NCBI GenBank assembly: GCA_903920695.1 | Contig: CAIXNB010000154.1 | Location: 1 to 50,837, forward strand | Reading direction: 5' to 3' | From: an uncultured beta proteobacterium | GTDB lineage: Bacteria > Pseudomonadota > Gammaproteobacteria > Burkholderiales > Burkholderiaceae_C | DNA: 50,837 nucleotides | Shown: positions 20,291-30,676 of the stretch, one piece after another | How the letters are laid out: the number at the start of each line of letters is the position of its first letter | How positions within the stretch are numbered: the stretch's first letter is position 1 | Made by a program: the position numbers and the translations under genes | Notes under the pieces: model-generated | Database searches by the model: none | The model's input: only the letters and a program-made list of their open reading frames with translations | Told to the model about the DNA's origin: nothing

Positions 20291-21009
20291 TGCGCCACCA
20301 ACGCTCAGCGGCTAGGCGCTTGTCGCGTGGCCTGTCTATCGTCGAACTGCTGGTGGGCATGACCATCGGTCTTTTCATCCTGACGGGTTCAAGCGCCTTG
20401 TTCGTTGCCAACATTGCCAGTTCGCGCCGCCTTGCGCTCGAAACCCGGATCAATCAGGACCTGCGCACCACCATGGAGCTGATGACCCGGGATCTGCGCC
20501 GGGGCGCCTACTGGGGTAATGCGCTGGCAGGCACCTTACCCCATGACGATACCGGCGTCGCGCCGAGCAACCCTTACGCTGTGATCAAGCTGACACCGAC
20601 GACTGAACCGAAGCAAATCCTTTACAGCTATACGCGCGATCCGACAGAGAACAGCCGTCTCGACAACAACGAGGTATTCGGGTTCAGGCTGACTGCCGGC
20701 GCGATTCAGATGTGCTTCGGCGGCGGTTCTGCAGCCACCTGCAACAACTGGCAGACACTGAGCAACACCGATATCCTGACGATCTCCGAATTCAGTCTTA
20801 CACCAAATCAAACCGAAATCGACCTTCGCGCCGCCTGCGCCAACAGCTGCATCGACACGGCCCTGGCGCCAGCCTGCCCGAGAGTTGAGGTCCGCAGCTA
20901 TACCATTTCTCTAACTGGCAGCGCCATTAGCGACCCCGCGTTGAGCCGCACCCTGCGCTCGCAGGTTCGTGTGCGCAACGACGCCCTGCTGGGATCGTGT
21001 CCACTCTGA
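20290..21009 (+). CDS. pilW: Type IV pilus assembly protein PilW
   Basis: PilW is a minor pilin of the pilus tip complex. The 239-residue protein begins MRHQRSAARRLSRG and is cleaved before LSIVELLVGMTIGLF, with Glu at +5. The conserved stretch RINQDLRTTMELMTRDLRRGAYWG is characteristic of PilW in this group. The start codon overlaps the previous stop (TGATG), so translation is coupled. PilX follows within 20 bases. Confidence 0.88.
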   Translation: MRHQRSAARRLSRGLSIVELLVGMTIGLFILTGSSALFVANIASSRRLALETRINQDLRTTMELMTRDLRRGAYWGNALAGTLPHDDTGVAPSNPYAVIKLTPTTEPKQILYSYTRDPTENSRLDNNEVFGFRLTAGAIQMCFGGGSAATCNNWQTLSNTDILTISEFSLTPNQTEIDLRAACANSCIDTALAPACPRVEVRSYTISLTGSAISDPALSRTLRSQVRVRNDALLGSCPL

Positions 21010-21026
21010 ATGCGCAGGGCAATCAC

Positions 21027-22376
21027 ATGGCAGCGCTGCTTGGCCGCACCACACTTCGTCAACATCAGGCGGGTGGTGCGACATTGCTGATGACCATGGG
21101 CTTGCTGCTAGGCATGTCTCTGACCCTGCTCTACCTCAACCGCAGCTTGGTGTTCGAACAAAGAGCTTCCGCCAACCAAGTGCGCGCAACGCTTGCCCTG
21201 GAGTTGGCAGAGGCCGGCCTGGAATGGGCCACCGGGATGCTCAATACGGCCCATCACATCGATGCGAATTGCAGCTTTGCCGGCGGCTCCACCGTTTCGT
21301 TCCGGCGTCAGTACGTACAGACCGACTGGGGTAAGAGCAGCGCCACGGCAACCGATATGTCAATCGCAACAAGCAGCTACCCCGGCTGCAAGATCGATGG
21401 CAATAACTGGGCCTGCAACTGTCCCGACATATCCGGCATTGGCGCTGTGGCTACCAATCCGGGTAGCACACCATTGCCCGGCTTCAGCATCGTGTTTTCT
21501 GCGACCAGTGACCCGGAGGCGGTTCGCGTCCTTGCCACCGGATGTACCGCCCTGGTTGGCGCCTGTACGCCGGCCAGCGGAGGGACTTCGGATGCCAGCG
21601 CCACGGTATCGGCGATCCTGAAACTGCGGAGAATGCCGCGCGCGCTGCCGGGAGCAGCGCTGACCTGCGGTAGTTCCTGCACCGTTGGCGCTTCGTACAA
21701 CATCAGCAACCAAGATGTCGCAAGTGGCGGCCTTCTGGTCAACGCCGGTAGTGCCATCAAGCTGGCCAACGGAGCGTCTGCCACCAGCATTCCGGGGCAA
21801 GCCGGCGCCAGCGCGCTCCTCGGCAACGACAGCAGCTTGAGCGCGCTGTCAAGCAATGATCCGGATTGCAGCAAGTCGGCCGTGTTTGGCGCATTCTTCG
21901 GCTCCACGGTGAGCCAGTACGCGCACTCGCCATTGAGCAAAAGTCTCGCCGATTGCGGTTCGGCCAGTACCTGCAGTGCGCTGGTTGACGCGGCCTACGC
22001 TGAAGGCTGGCGCTCCTTCTATTTCCCCGATGGCTTCGCCCGCAACGGCAGCGGCGTAAACCTGGGCTCGGCCGAGGACCCGGTAACGCTGGTGTCGGGC
22101 GCCGCATTCAATCTCGACGGCAATCTCACAATTTACGGCATTATCTTCAGCAACGACGCCAACGCCACTGACACTGCCATCGGCAGTGCCCGTATCCGGG
22201 GCGCATTGCTCACTTGCGCCAGCTATGACGACAACGCCAGCGGCGCCCTGGCCTACGATGGCGCCGTCCTGCAAGCCCTGCAACGCTCGACGGGGCCCCT
22301 GGTACGCGTGCCGGGTAGCTGGACCGACCGCTGTCGCGCCAGCAAAGACCAGCCCCCGGTCATCAGTTGCAGTTGA
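21027..22376 (+). CDS. Type IV minor pilin PilX-like protein
   Basis: This is a 449-residue protein starting with a short basic leader, Gly-Gly and the hydrophobic helix ATLLMTMGLLLGMSLTLLY. The Glu at +5 is absent, as in PilX and GspK proteins. RATLALELAEAGLEWA is the conserved segment after the helix. It is more than twice the size of Pseudomonas PilX (about 195 residues): the extra C-terminal domain is rich in Gly, Ser and Ala with about fifteen Cys. I prefer ATG at 21027, with AGGGC upstream; a GTG at 20997 overlapping pilW is possible. It lies between pilW and pilV. Confidence 0.8.
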   Translation: MAALLGRTTLRQHQAGGATLLMTMGLLLGMSLTLLYLNRSLVFEQRASANQVRATLALELAEAGLEWATGMLNTAHHIDANCSFAGGSTVSFRRQYVQTDWGKSSATATDMSIATSSYPGCKIDGNNWACNCPDISGIGAVATNPGSTPLPGFSIVFSATSDPEAVRVLATGCTALVGACTPASGGTSDASATVSAILKLRRMPRALPGAALTCGSSCTVGASYNISNQDVASGGLLVNAGSAIKLANGASATSIPGQAGASALLGNDSSLSALSSNDPDCSKSAVFGAFFGSTVSQYAHSPLSKSLADCGSASTCSALVDAAYAEGWRSFYFPDGFARNGSGVNLGSAEDPVTLVSGAAFNLDGNLTIYGIIFSNDANATDTAIGSARIRGALLTCASYDDNASGALAYDGAVLQALQRSTGPLVRVPGSWTDRCRASKDQPPVISCS

Positions 22377-22393
22377 GACGCAGCAGGGCCACC

Positions 22394-23677
22394 ATGAACA
22401 GCATCCAGCGCGGACCAGCCGGATTTGCCATCATCGAAGCACTGATCGCGCTGGTCATCATGGGCTTTGGCATGCTGTCGCTGTCTAGCATGCAAATGAG
22501 CCTGTCGCGCACTGCGGATAACGTCAGACAACGCACCGAAGCGCAGTGCCTGGCGCAAGAGAAGATGGAAGAATTCAGGGCCTACACCGGCATCGCGAGC
22601 ACCGTCACCAGCGCGGGCAGCGTCAATGCCGCTGCCCTGAATTGGAACACGCTGACCGATGGTCAAGACAGCCTGACGCGTAACGCTGTCTACCTGCGCA
22701 GTTGGACCTTCGGCGGCAGCACCGAAAGCCCGATGCGAGCCGCAACGGTACGTGTGGCCTGGACTGATCGCAGCAACGCAACGCAGACCGTGGCACTGTC
22801 ATCGGTCCTGTCCAGAACCGATCCGCTTGACACCGGACTGCTCGGTTTCCCGCTGCCGCTCAACAGCCCGAGCAAGCGAGCGAATAACCGCAGCCTGTCG
22901 ATTCCGATAGCTGCCATCGGCCTGGCAAACGGGCTCAGTGCGCTGGCGTTTGGCAGCGCCGGGCACTACATCCTGCTTGACAACATCAGCGCCAATGTGG
23001 TTCAGAGCTGCACGCCATCTGGCCTGTCAGCCGCCTCCAGCCCGGCAGAAATCATCGCGGCTTTCCAAAACGCCGAGTCACGCCATTGCAAGACCCTGGC
23101 CGCCTACATGCTTTCCGGCTATGTCGGGCGCGACAGTTCGGTCTCAGCCAACGACTGGAATGCGATTCAAACTAGCCTCGGTATTGACACCTCGGGCATC
23201 GGGCGCAACACAGCCGGCACACTCGGCATCAGCTGCCAACTGGACAATGCCATCAACCCGGCCAGCGGCGCAATCATCCCCGACTACAAGTATTATCTCT
23301 GCGTAATACCGCTTGCGGCCCCGGCGGCCAATCAAACCTATGACTGGTCCGGCCAGATCCGGCTGGCAGGGCCAGCCGCCTGGAACGGCAGCGGCAACAC
23401 CTACTATGTCTGCCGTTATGAATATGCGGCGAGCAAGGATCTGACCGATCCGAACCGCCGCAACCTGCAACCGTACAGCCGTGTCAACACCTCGATCAAC
23501 CAGCAGAACTACTTGGTCGCGAGTACCAGCAACACCACCAGTAAGACGCCGCCGGTCTGTCCGTCAAGCATGAATGTAGCCAACGTTTCAAGCGGGGTTC
23601 TGCAGCAGGACTGTCGATCAGCATCCAATCCCAGCGGGCACGCGACCGATTGCCCGTTGCTCGGCACGGCACCGTGA
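22394..23677 (+). CDS. Large PilV-like type IV minor pilin
   Basis: This is a prepilin with cleavage after Gly10 (MNSIQRGPAG) before FAIIEALIALVIMGFGML, Glu at +5. The N-terminal 150 residues resemble PilV (AQCLAQEKMEEFRAY). It then continues for nearly 280 further residues, making 427 in all, whereas PilV proteins are usually 150-200. The extra domain holds several Cys and many Asn, Ser and Thr residues, as in an exposed tip domain. The start at 22394 is preferred over 22367 because it gives a short normal leader. It is the last gene of the operon: no pilY1 follows, and ribD begins 100 bases on. Confidence 0.82.
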   Translation: MNSIQRGPAGFAIIEALIALVIMGFGMLSLSSMQMSLSRTADNVRQRTEAQCLAQEKMEEFRAYTGIASTVTSAGSVNAAALNWNTLTDGQDSLTRNAVYLRSWTFGGSTESPMRAATVRVAWTDRSNATQTVALSSVLSRTDPLDTGLLGFPLPLNSPSKRANNRSLSIPIAAIGLANGLSALAFGSAGHYILLDNISANVVQSCTPSGLSAASSPAEIIAAFQNAESRHCKTLAAYMLSGYVGRDSSVSANDWNAIQTSLGIDTSGIGRNTAGTLGISCQLDNAINPASGAIIPDYKYYLCVIPLAAPAANQTYDWSGQIRLAGPAAWNGSGNTYYVCRYEYAASKDLTDPNRRNLQPYSRVNTSINQQNYLVASTSNTTSKTPPVCPSSMNVANVSSGVLQQDCRSASNPSGHATDCPLLGTAP

Positions 23678-23777
23678 TCGACGCCCGACCCTTGCCACGC
23701 TGCTGCCAGCGGCAGGCGCACAACACAGGCACTGCGCTTGACCATGTTGTAATAGCCGTTGAACTGCCATCTGACAC

Positions 23778-24887
23778 ATGCAACCATCAATGACCCAAGC
23801 GCTGGCGCTTGCCAGCAAAGGCCAAACACTGACCTCACCGAACCCGTCGGTCGGCTGCGTGATCATCGACACTGCCGGGCAAGTGCTGGGCCAGGGCAGT
23901 ACCCAGCGCGCCGGTGGCCCACATGCCGAAGTGGTGGCCTTGCGCGCCGCGCAGGATGCTGGCCACCCGGTGCGCGGCGCCACCGCCTATGTAACGCTTG
24001 AGCCCTGTTCGCACTTTGGCCGTACGCCGCCCTGCTGCGACGCGCTGATCGAAGCCGGACTGGCACGCGTCGTGGTGGCGCAGCAGGACCCCAATCCACT
24101 AGTGGCCGGGCAAGGTATTGCGCGCCTGCGCGCAGCAGGCGTGGCGGTCGAACTGCTAGCACCGGAACACCCGGCCGCCGTGGCTGCGCGCGAAATCAAC
24201 ATCGGCTTCTTCAGCCGCATGCTGCGCAAGCGACCCTGGGTACGCCTGAAGATCGCCGCCTCACTCGACGGCAGCACGGCCCTGCAGAACGGCCTGAGCC
24301 AGTGGATCACATCGCCAGCCGCGCGCGCCGATGGTCACGCCTGGCGCGCACGGGCCAGCGCCATACTGAGCGGCATCGGCACCGTGCTGGCCGACAACCC
24401 GCGCCTGGACGTGCGGCTGGTCGAAACAGCGCGCCAGCCGCAGCTGGTGGTGCTCGACAGCCGCTTGCAGACACCACTCGACGCACAATTGTTCATGGCC
24501 GAGCGTCCGGTCTGGATCTATGGCGCCGTGCCGGACGCTGCCCGGCAGGCCGCGCTGCAAGCGCGCGGCGCCAGCGTCAGCTACCGGCCCGGTCCGCAGC
24601 AGCAAGTCGATCTGGTCGCCATGCTGATCGACCTGGGCCAGCGCGAAATCAATGAATTGCACGTCGAAGCCGGGCAGCGCCTCAACGGCGCCTTGCTGCA
24701 GGCCGGACTGGTGGACGAACTACTGGTCTACCTCGCACCTAGCCTACTCGGTCCGGGTCGCGGCATGGCCGCTTTAGGGCCACTGAGCCGCCTGACGGAC
24801 GGCCTGGCGCTGAAGTTCAAAAGCAGCACTGCAGTCGGACCAGACCTGCGAATTGTCGCCCGCATTCAGGGTCAGGATCGCTTTTGA
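23778..24887 (+). CDS. ribD: Riboflavin deaminase/reductase RibD
   Basis: RibD deaminates and then reduces the pyrimidine intermediate in riboflavin synthesis. The 369-residue protein has the zinc deaminase domain first (about residues 1-145): HAEVVAL with the catalytic Glu and PCSHFGRTPPCC with the two zinc Cys. The reductase domain follows (about 147-369), starting at RPWVRLKIAASLDGSTAL. Length is standard. The 100 bases upstream do not contain an FMN riboswitch. ribE follows after 57 bases. Confidence 0.96.
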   Translation: MQPSMTQALALASKGQTLTSPNPSVGCVIIDTAGQVLGQGSTQRAGGPHAEVVALRAAQDAGHPVRGATAYVTLEPCSHFGRTPPCCDALIEAGLARVVVAQQDPNPLVAGQGIARLRAAGVAVELLAPEHPAAVAAREINIGFFSRMLRKRPWVRLKIAASLDGSTALQNGLSQWITSPAARADGHAWRARASAILSGIGTVLADNPRLDVRLVETARQPQLVVLDSRLQTPLDAQLFMAERPVWIYGAVPDAARQAALQARGASVSYRPGPQQQVDLVAMLIDLGQREINELHVEAGQRLNGALLQAGLVDELLVYLAPSLLGPGRGMAALGPLSRLTDGLALKFKSSTAVGPDLRIVARIQGQDRF

Positions 24888-24944
24888 GACAGGGAATTTC
24901 CACGCCAACCCGGACAGGGCCGGAATCCCTGCGAAAATAGCGCC

Positions 24945-25589
24945 ATGTTTACCGGAATCATCACCGGCGTGGGGCGCATCGTCGCCGTCCACGCTTTGGG
25001 CAGCTCTTCTACACACGGCAAGCGCCTGGACATCGAATGTCCACGGGGCTATCTCGACGACGTCGGTCCAGGCGACAGCATTGCGCTCAACGGCGCTTGC
25101 ATGACCGTGACCACACTGGACGCGGCGCAGGACCGCTTCACGATCGAGATCTCGGCGGAGTCACTGGCCCGAACCGCAGCTTTGGACCAGACCGGCCGCA
25201 TCAACCTGGAAAAAGCCCTGCGCGCCAATGATCGCCTCGGTGGTCACATGGTGTCGGGTCATGTTGACGGCGTCGGCCGCGTAACACAGTTTCAGCAGGT
25301 CGGCGAAAGCTGGCAACTGAGCGTGCTGGCGCCGCCGGAGTTGGCCAAGTACCTGGCCTACAAGGGTTCCATCACCGTCAACGGTGTCAGTCTGACCGTG
25401 AACCAGATCCAGGATCTGGAAACCGGTTGTGACGTCAGCATCAACCTGATTCCCCACACCGTGCAAAATACCGCGCTCGGAACACTGCGGGTTGACGCAC
25501 CGGTGAACCTGGAAATCGACCTGATCGCGCGGTATGTAGAGCGCATGCTTAAACCCGAGCCACAACCACCCAGCCACGTCGCACCCTGA
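24945..25589 (+). CDS. ribE: Riboflavin synthase alpha subunit
   Basis: Riboflavin synthase dismutates two molecules of 6,7-dimethyl-8-ribityllumazine to riboflavin. The 214 residues consist of two lumazine-binding repeats: MFTGIITGVGRIVAV opens the first, and MVSGHVDGVGRVTQF the second, each with the GHVDGVG or equivalent motif. Conserved SIALNGACMTVT and SITVNGVSLTVN stretches line the sites. It sits between ribD and the ribB-type gene. The gene is called ribC in some species. Confidence 0.95.
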   Translation: MFTGIITGVGRIVAVHALGSSSTHGKRLDIECPRGYLDDVGPGDSIALNGACMTVTTLDAAQDRFTIEISAESLARTAALDQTGRINLEKALRANDRLGGHMVSGHVDGVGRVTQFQQVGESWQLSVLAPPELAKYLAYKGSITVNGVSLTVNQIQDLETGCDVSINLIPHTVQNTALGTLRVDAPVNLEIDLIARYVERMLKPEPQPPSHVAP

Positions 25590-25633
25590 CGCGCCCCACC
25601 CTGCAACCCTCTTATTTTCTGAAAGACGCCTGC

Positions 25634-26749
25634 ATGACCGCCCTCACCCCTGTGGCCATTTCTCCAGTCGAAGACATCGTGGCCGACCTGCGCGCCGGAC
25701 GCATGGTGATCCTGGTTGACGAAGAAGACCGCGAAAACGAAGGCGATCTGCTGATGGCCGCTGACCACGTCAGTGCCGACGCCATCAACTTCATGGCCCG
25801 TTTTGGCCGTGGCCTGATTTGCCTGACACTGAGCCGCGAGCACTGCGAACGTCTGCAATTGCCACCAATGACAGCGCGCAACGGCGACAAGAAGGGCACC
25901 GCCTTCACGGTCTCGATCGAAGCCGCCGAAGGCGTCAGCACCGGCATCTCCGCCGCCGACCGCGCCCGCACCGTTCAAGCCGCGGTAGCAAAGAACGCGC
26001 AACCCGAAGACCTGGTGCAACCAGGCCATATCTTCCCGCTGCAGGCGGTCGAAGGTGGCGTGCTGATGCGCGCCGGCCATACCGAGGCCGGTTGCGATCT
26101 GGCGACCATGGCCGGCTGCAGCCCGGCCGCCGTGATCTGCGAGATCATGAAAGACGACGGCACCATGGCGCGCCTGCCCGACCTGCAACTGTTTGCCGCC
26201 GAGCACGGACTCAAGATCGGCACCATCGCCGACCTGATCGAACACCGCAGCCGGGTCGAGTCACTGGTTGAAAAAGTAGGCTCGCGCACCATCAACACAG
26301 CCTTCGGCGAGTTCACCCTGCATGCGTTCCAGGACAAAACCACGAACGGCGTGCACTTGGCACTGGTCAAAGGTCAGTGGGGTCCGGGCGATACAGTGGC
26401 GGCACGGGTGCACGAACCGACCTCCTTGCTCGATGCACTCGAAGTCGGCCGCGCCATGCATTCGTGGAGTCTTGACGCCAGCCTGGAGCGCATCGCCGCA
26501 ACCGGCCAGGGCGTGGTCGTTCTGCTTAATTGCACCGAAAATGCCGAGCAGGTGCTGGCGCAAATCGCCGGCACGGCACGCGCCGCCCATGGTCCCGAAC
26601 GCGAACGCCTGGACCTGCGCAGCTACGGCATCGGCGCGCAGATTCTGCGCGAGTGCGGCGTGCACAAGATGAACCTGTTGGGCAGTCCCCGGCGCATGCC
26701 CAGCATGACCGGCTACGGCCTCGAAATTGTGGGATACGTCACCAAGTAA
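25634..26749 (+). CDS. ribB: DHBP synthase with degenerate GTP cyclohydrolase II domain (RibBX)
   Basis: The N-terminal half (residues 1-205) is a complete 3,4-dihydroxy-2-butanone-4-phosphate synthase: [29 protein letters not shown] and GHTEAGCDL carry the substrate and metal residues. The C-terminal half has the fold of GTP cyclohydrolase II but lacks the zinc-binding Cys triplet (where GSLRCDCG would be, it reads [11 protein letters not shown]) and other catalytic residues, while keeping [16 protein letters not shown]. Such RibBX proteins are known from other proteobacteria to have only DHBP synthase activity, so a separate RibA should be encoded elsewhere. The 44 bases upstream show no FMN riboswitch. 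Confidence 0.92.
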   Translation: MTALTPVAISPVEDIVADLRAGRMVILVDEEDRENEGDLLMAADHVSADAINFMARFGRGLICLTLSREHCERLQLPPMTARNGDKKGTAFTVSIEAAEGVSTGISAADRARTVQAAVAKNAQPEDLVQPGHIFPLQAVEGGVLMRAGHTEAGCDLATMAGCSPAAVICEIMKDDGTMARLPDLQLFAAEHGLKIGTIADLIEHRSRVESLVEKVGSRTINTAFGEFTLHAFQDKTTNGVHLALVKGQWGPGDTVAARVHEPTSLLDALEVGRAMHSWSLDASLERIAATGQGVVVLLNCTENAEQVLAQIAGTARAAHGPERERLDLRSYGIGAQILRECGVHKMNLLGSPRRMPSMTGYGLEIVGYVTK

Positions 26750-26803
26750 ATGCAGTGCCGTGCCGTCCATCATTGCGCACGAAGCTTGGCGCTTCATGTG
26801 CTT

Positions 26804-26894
26804 GTCACGCCGGACTTGAGGAGCCTGCCCCGAACTCCGATCCGGGGCAGGCGTGCCTTCTGCAACGTGGATTGCGGGTCAGACCCGCAATGAC
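26804..26894. repeat. Dispersed palindromic element between ribB and ribH
   Basis: This 91-bp element has terminal GTCA/TGAC and two internal palindromes: CCTGCCCCG/CGGGGCAGG (26824-26851) and ATTGCGGGTC/GACCCGCAAT (26871-26891). The second has a single-base centre. Such elements recur in many betaproteobacterial genomes as REP or MITE-like repeats. It could form RNA hairpins between ribB and ribH and affect transcript ends. No coding potential is seen here. Confidence 0.65.
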
Positions 26895-26930
26895 AGGCAA
26901 TCAGAAATTATCTTTAACCAGGAATAAGCC

Positions 26931-27404
26931 ATGCAAGACGCAGACCAAGGAACACCACAAGCAGGCGACCCGCGACTCGACGGTAGCAAGCTGCGCATTG
27001 GCATCGTGCAGGCCCGCTTCAACGCGTCCATCACCAACACACTGGCGCAAGCCTGCAAGGACGAACTTTTGGCGCTCGGTGTGATGCCGCAGAAGATCAA
27101 ACTGATCACAGTACCCGGCGCGCTGGAAGTACCGGTGGCGCTGATGGCCATGGCCGAACAACTTGAATACGACGCACTGGTGGCGATTGGCTGCATCATT
27201 CGGGGCGAAACCTACCATTTCGAACTGGTCGCCAATGAATCCGGCGCCGGCGTCAGCCGGGTCGCGCTCGACTACCAGTTACCGATTGCGAACGCAATCC
27301 TGACCACCGAGAACATGGACCAGGCAGTTGCTCGGCAAACCGAGAAGGGGCGCGACGCCGCCCGTGTTGCTGTTGAAATGGCCAAACTGATGGAACAAGA
27401 CTGA
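26931..27404 (+). CDS. ribH: 6,7-dimethyl-8-ribityllumazine synthase
   Basis: RibH condenses DHBP with the ribityl-amino-uracil to make the lumazine precursor of riboflavin. The 157-residue protein has the typical [24 protein letters not shown] and [12 protein letters not shown] motifs, the last containing the phosphate-binding and catalytic His region. It assembles into icosahedral or pentameric forms in the family. Its stop overlaps the nusB start by 1 base (TGATG), a common ribH-nusB coupling. Confidence 0.96.
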   Translation: MQDADQGTPQAGDPRLDGSKLRIGIVQARFNASITNTLAQACKDELLALGVMPQKIKLITVPGALEVPVALMAMAEQLEYDALVAIGCIIRGETYHFELVANESGAGVSRVALDYQLPIANAILTTENMDQAVARQTEKGRDAARVAVEMAKLMEQD

Positions 27405-27937
27405 TGACCGACCAATCGATTCGCGCCCCCGGCAGCCGCCCGCCGCGCCAGAGCCGCACCGGCCTGACCAGCACCGGGGTGCGCAAGGCTGCCAGCAAGT
27501 CCGAGCGCAGCCGCTCGCGCGAATTCGCGCTACAAGGGCTGTACCAGATGCTGGTGGGCAAGAATGGCATCGACGACATCGACGCCTTCACGCGCGATCT
27601 GGCCGGGTTCTCCAAGTGCGACGCGTTGCACTTCGACACGCTGCTGCATGGCTGCGCGGACGGGGCCGGTGCGCTGGACGCCTTAATCGTGCCCTTGCTG
27701 GACCGCAAGCTCGATGAGATTTCTCCGATCGAACACGGTGTCATGTGGATCGGCGCTTTTGAGCTCAAGCACTGCCTGGATGTGCCGTGGCGTGTCGTGC
27801 TCAACGAATGCGTCGAACTGGCCAAGGAGTTCGGCGGCACCGACGGTCACAAATACGTCAACGCCGTGCTCAACGCGCTGGCGCCGCAGTTGCGCGCCGC
27901 GGAAGTCAATGCCGACCGGGGCAAAACGCGACCATGA
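27404..27937 (+). CDS. nusB: Transcription antitermination factor NusB
   Basis: NusB joins NusE (S10) on boxA RNA during rRNA antitermination. The 177-residue protein has an N-terminal tail of about 35 Arg- and Ser-rich residues, then the helical NusB fold from [17 protein letters not shown], with the conserved C-terminal [28 protein letters not shown]. Start overlaps ribH, and its stop overlaps the aminotransferase start by 4 bases, so all are coupled. Confidence 0.95.
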   Translation: MTDQSIRAPGSRPPRQSRTGLTSTGVRKAASKSERSRSREFALQGLYQMLVGKNGIDDIDAFTRDLAGFSKCDALHFDTLLHGCADGAGALDALIVPLLDRKLDEISPIEHGVMWIGAFELKHCLDVPWRVVLNECVELAKEFGGTDGHKYVNAVLNALAPQLRAAEVNADRGKTRP

Positions 27938-29118
27938 GAATCTCGGCTCGGGCGCAGCGCATTGAGCCCTTCTATGTGATGGAGGTCGCGAAGGCAGCCG
28001 CAACGCTGGCGCACGAAGTGGCGCACACCGATGCGCCGATGGTGTTCCTCAACATTGGCGAGCCCGATTTCACGGCGCCGCCACTGGTACAGGAGGCAGC
28101 CTGCAAGGCGGTGCGCGACGGACTGACGCATTACACGCAGGCGCTGGGTATGCTGAGCCTGCGCGAGCGCATCAGCCACTGGTACTGGCAGCGCTTCAAG
28201 CTCAAAGTTCCGGCCAGCCGCATCGTGCTCACCGCAGGCGCCTCGGCCGCACTGCAACTGGCCTGCCTGGCATTGATCGAAGCCGGTGACGAAATCCTGA
28301 TGCCGGATCCGAGCTACCCCTGCAACCGCCATTTCGTCAGTGCCGCTGACGGCAACGCCGTGTTGCTGCCAACCTCGGCGGCCGAGCGCTTCCAGTTGAC
28401 GGCCGACCAAGTGCAAGCGGCCTGGGGCCAGAAAACACGCGGCGTGTTGCTGGCCTCACCCTCGAACCCGACCGGCACCTCGATCGACCCCGATGAATTG
28501 CGCCGCATCCACAACGTGGTCAAGAGCAGGGGCGGCATCACACTGGTCGATGAAATCTACCTCGGCTTGAGTTTCGATACGCGCTATGGGCAGAGCGCGC
28601 TGGCCATCGACGACGACATCATCAGCATCAACAGCTTCAGCAAGTACTTCAACATGACCGGCTGGCGCCTGGGCTGGATGGTGGTGCCAGAGCGGCTGGT
28701 CGGCGTGATCGAACGACTGGCGCAAAACCTGTTCATCTGCCCGAGCACCGTTTCCCAGTACGCGGCAATGGCCTGCTTCGAGCACGACAGCCTGACCGAG
28801 TACGAGCGCCGCCGCGGCGAATTCAAGGCCCGGCGCGACTACTTCATTCCAGCCCTGAACGCGCTTGGATTGAAGGTGCCGGTCATGCCCGACGGCGCCT
28901 TCTATGCCTGGGCCGACTGCTCGTCGGTCTTTGAAAAGCTCAAAGTCAAGGACAGTTGGGACTTGGCGTTCGAGATCATGCAGTGCGCCCATGTCGCCGT
29001 CACACCGGGGCGCGACTTCGGAACCGCCAGCGCCCCCAACTTCATCCGCTTTTCCAGCGCCAGTTCGATGGCGCAACTGCACGTCGCCATCGAACGCCTG
29101 CAGGTGCTGCTGTCATGA
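27934..29118 (+). CDS. PLP-dependent class I/II aminotransferase
   Basis: A fold-type I aminotransferase of 394 residues. PLP residues are recognisable: [38 protein letters not shown] with the Asp contacting the pyridine nitrogen, and [17 protein letters not shown] with the Schiff-base Lys. Substrate is not clear; the family includes aspartate, aromatic and alanine/valine transaminases. ATG at 27934 overlaps nusB by 4 bases and gives a natural MRISARAQ start. The stop overlaps ybgC by 4 bases. Confidence 0.9.
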   Translation: MRISARAQRIEPFYVMEVAKAAATLAHEVAHTDAPMVFLNIGEPDFTAPPLVQEAACKAVRDGLTHYTQALGMLSLRERISHWYWQRFKLKVPASRIVLTAGASAALQLACLALIEAGDEILMPDPSYPCNRHFVSAADGNAVLLPTSAAERFQLTADQVQAAWGQKTRGVLLASPSNPTGTSIDPDELRRIHNVVKSRGGITLVDEIYLGLSFDTRYGQSALAIDDDIISINSFSKYFNMTGWRLGWMVVPERLVGVIERLAQNLFICPSTVSQYAAMACFEHDSLTEYERRRGEFKARRDYFIPALNALGLKVPVMPDGAFYAWADCSSVFEKLKVKDSWDLAFEIMQCAHVAVTPGRDFGTASAPNFIRFSSASSMAQLHVAIERLQVLLS

Positions 29119-29533
29119 GTGGCGCATCCGGGCACCTGTTCGGCTGGCCGGTGCGCATCTACTGGGAAGACACCGATGCCGGCGGCATCGTGTTTTATGC
29201 CAACTACCTCAAGTACTTCGAGCGCGCACGCACCGAATGGCTACGCGCGCTCGGCGTCGAGCAGGGCACGCTGCGCAGCAGCAGCGGCGGCATCTTTGTG
29301 GTCAGCGAGGCCCAGGTCCGCTACCACCTTCCGGCGCACCTGGACGACATACTTCTTGTTACAGCCTCGCCGCTCGAAATCGGCCGCGCATCGCTGACAA
29401 TACAGCAGCAGGCGTGGCGCACGACAGCGACCGGCAACAGCCTGCTGTGCGAGGCCACGATCCGCGCCGGCTGGGTCGATGCCACGAGCCACCGGCCGAC
29501 GCGAATTCCGCAGACCCTTCTGGAAATCCTGAA

Positions 29534-29537
<4 letters not shown>
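29115..29537 (+). CDS. ybgC: Acyl-CoA thioesterase YbgC (tol-pal associated)
   Basis: YbgC is a hot-dog fold thioesterase of 140 residues, linked to the Tol-Pal locus in most proteobacteria and thought to act on acyl-CoA or acyl carrier protein. The catalytic motif YWEDTDAGGIVFYANYLK is intact, with the Asp of EDTDAGG. It begins 4 bases inside the aminotransferase end and overlaps tolQ by 4 bases, so expression is coupled to the tol genes. Confidence 0.94.
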
Positions 29538-30226
<689 letters not shown>

Positions 30227-30240
30227 CGGGGAGATACAGC

Positions 30241-30663
30241 ATGCCTTCCCTGGTCCACCGCGGACGCGGCCGGCGCACCATCAATGAAATCAACATGGTG
30301 CCCTTCATCGACGTGATGCTCGTGCTGCTCATCATCTTCATGGTGACGGCGCCCCTGATCACCCCGAGCACGATCGACCTGCCCAGCATCGGCAAGGCGA
30401 AGAAACAACCGGACCAGGTGATCCAGGTGGTGATCGGCAAGGACGAATCACTGGAGATGAAGGCGCAGGACAAGACCCGCTCGGTCGGCCTGAAAGATCT
30501 GCCCGACGTGATTCACCAGGCCCAAAGCGGCGAGCCCAATTCGGCCGTCGTCATCAGCGCCGACAAGGCCGTCAAGTACGAAGCCGTTGTCAAGGTCATG
30601 GACACGCTGCAGCGCGCCGGTGTGCAGCGCATTGGCCTGTCCGTGCAGTTGGCCAACCCCTGA
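30241..30663 (+). CDS. tolR: Tol-Pal motor subunit TolR
   Basis: TolR is the ExbD-type subunit, 140 residues, with one membrane helix near the N-terminus and a periplasmic peptidoglycan-binding domain. The channel Asp is in VPFIDVMLVLLIIFMVTA. A good ribosome binding site (GGGGAGA) precedes the ATG. tolA follows after 13 bases. Confidence 0.95.
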   Translation: MPSLVHRGRGRRTINEINMVPFIDVMLVLLIIFMVTAPLITPSTIDLPSIGKAKKQPDQVIQVVIGKDESLEMKAQDKTRSVGLKDLPDVIHQAQSGEPNSAVVISADKAVKYEAVVKVMDTLQRAGVQRIGLSVQLANP

Positions 30664-30676
30664 ACGCTGGACCGCC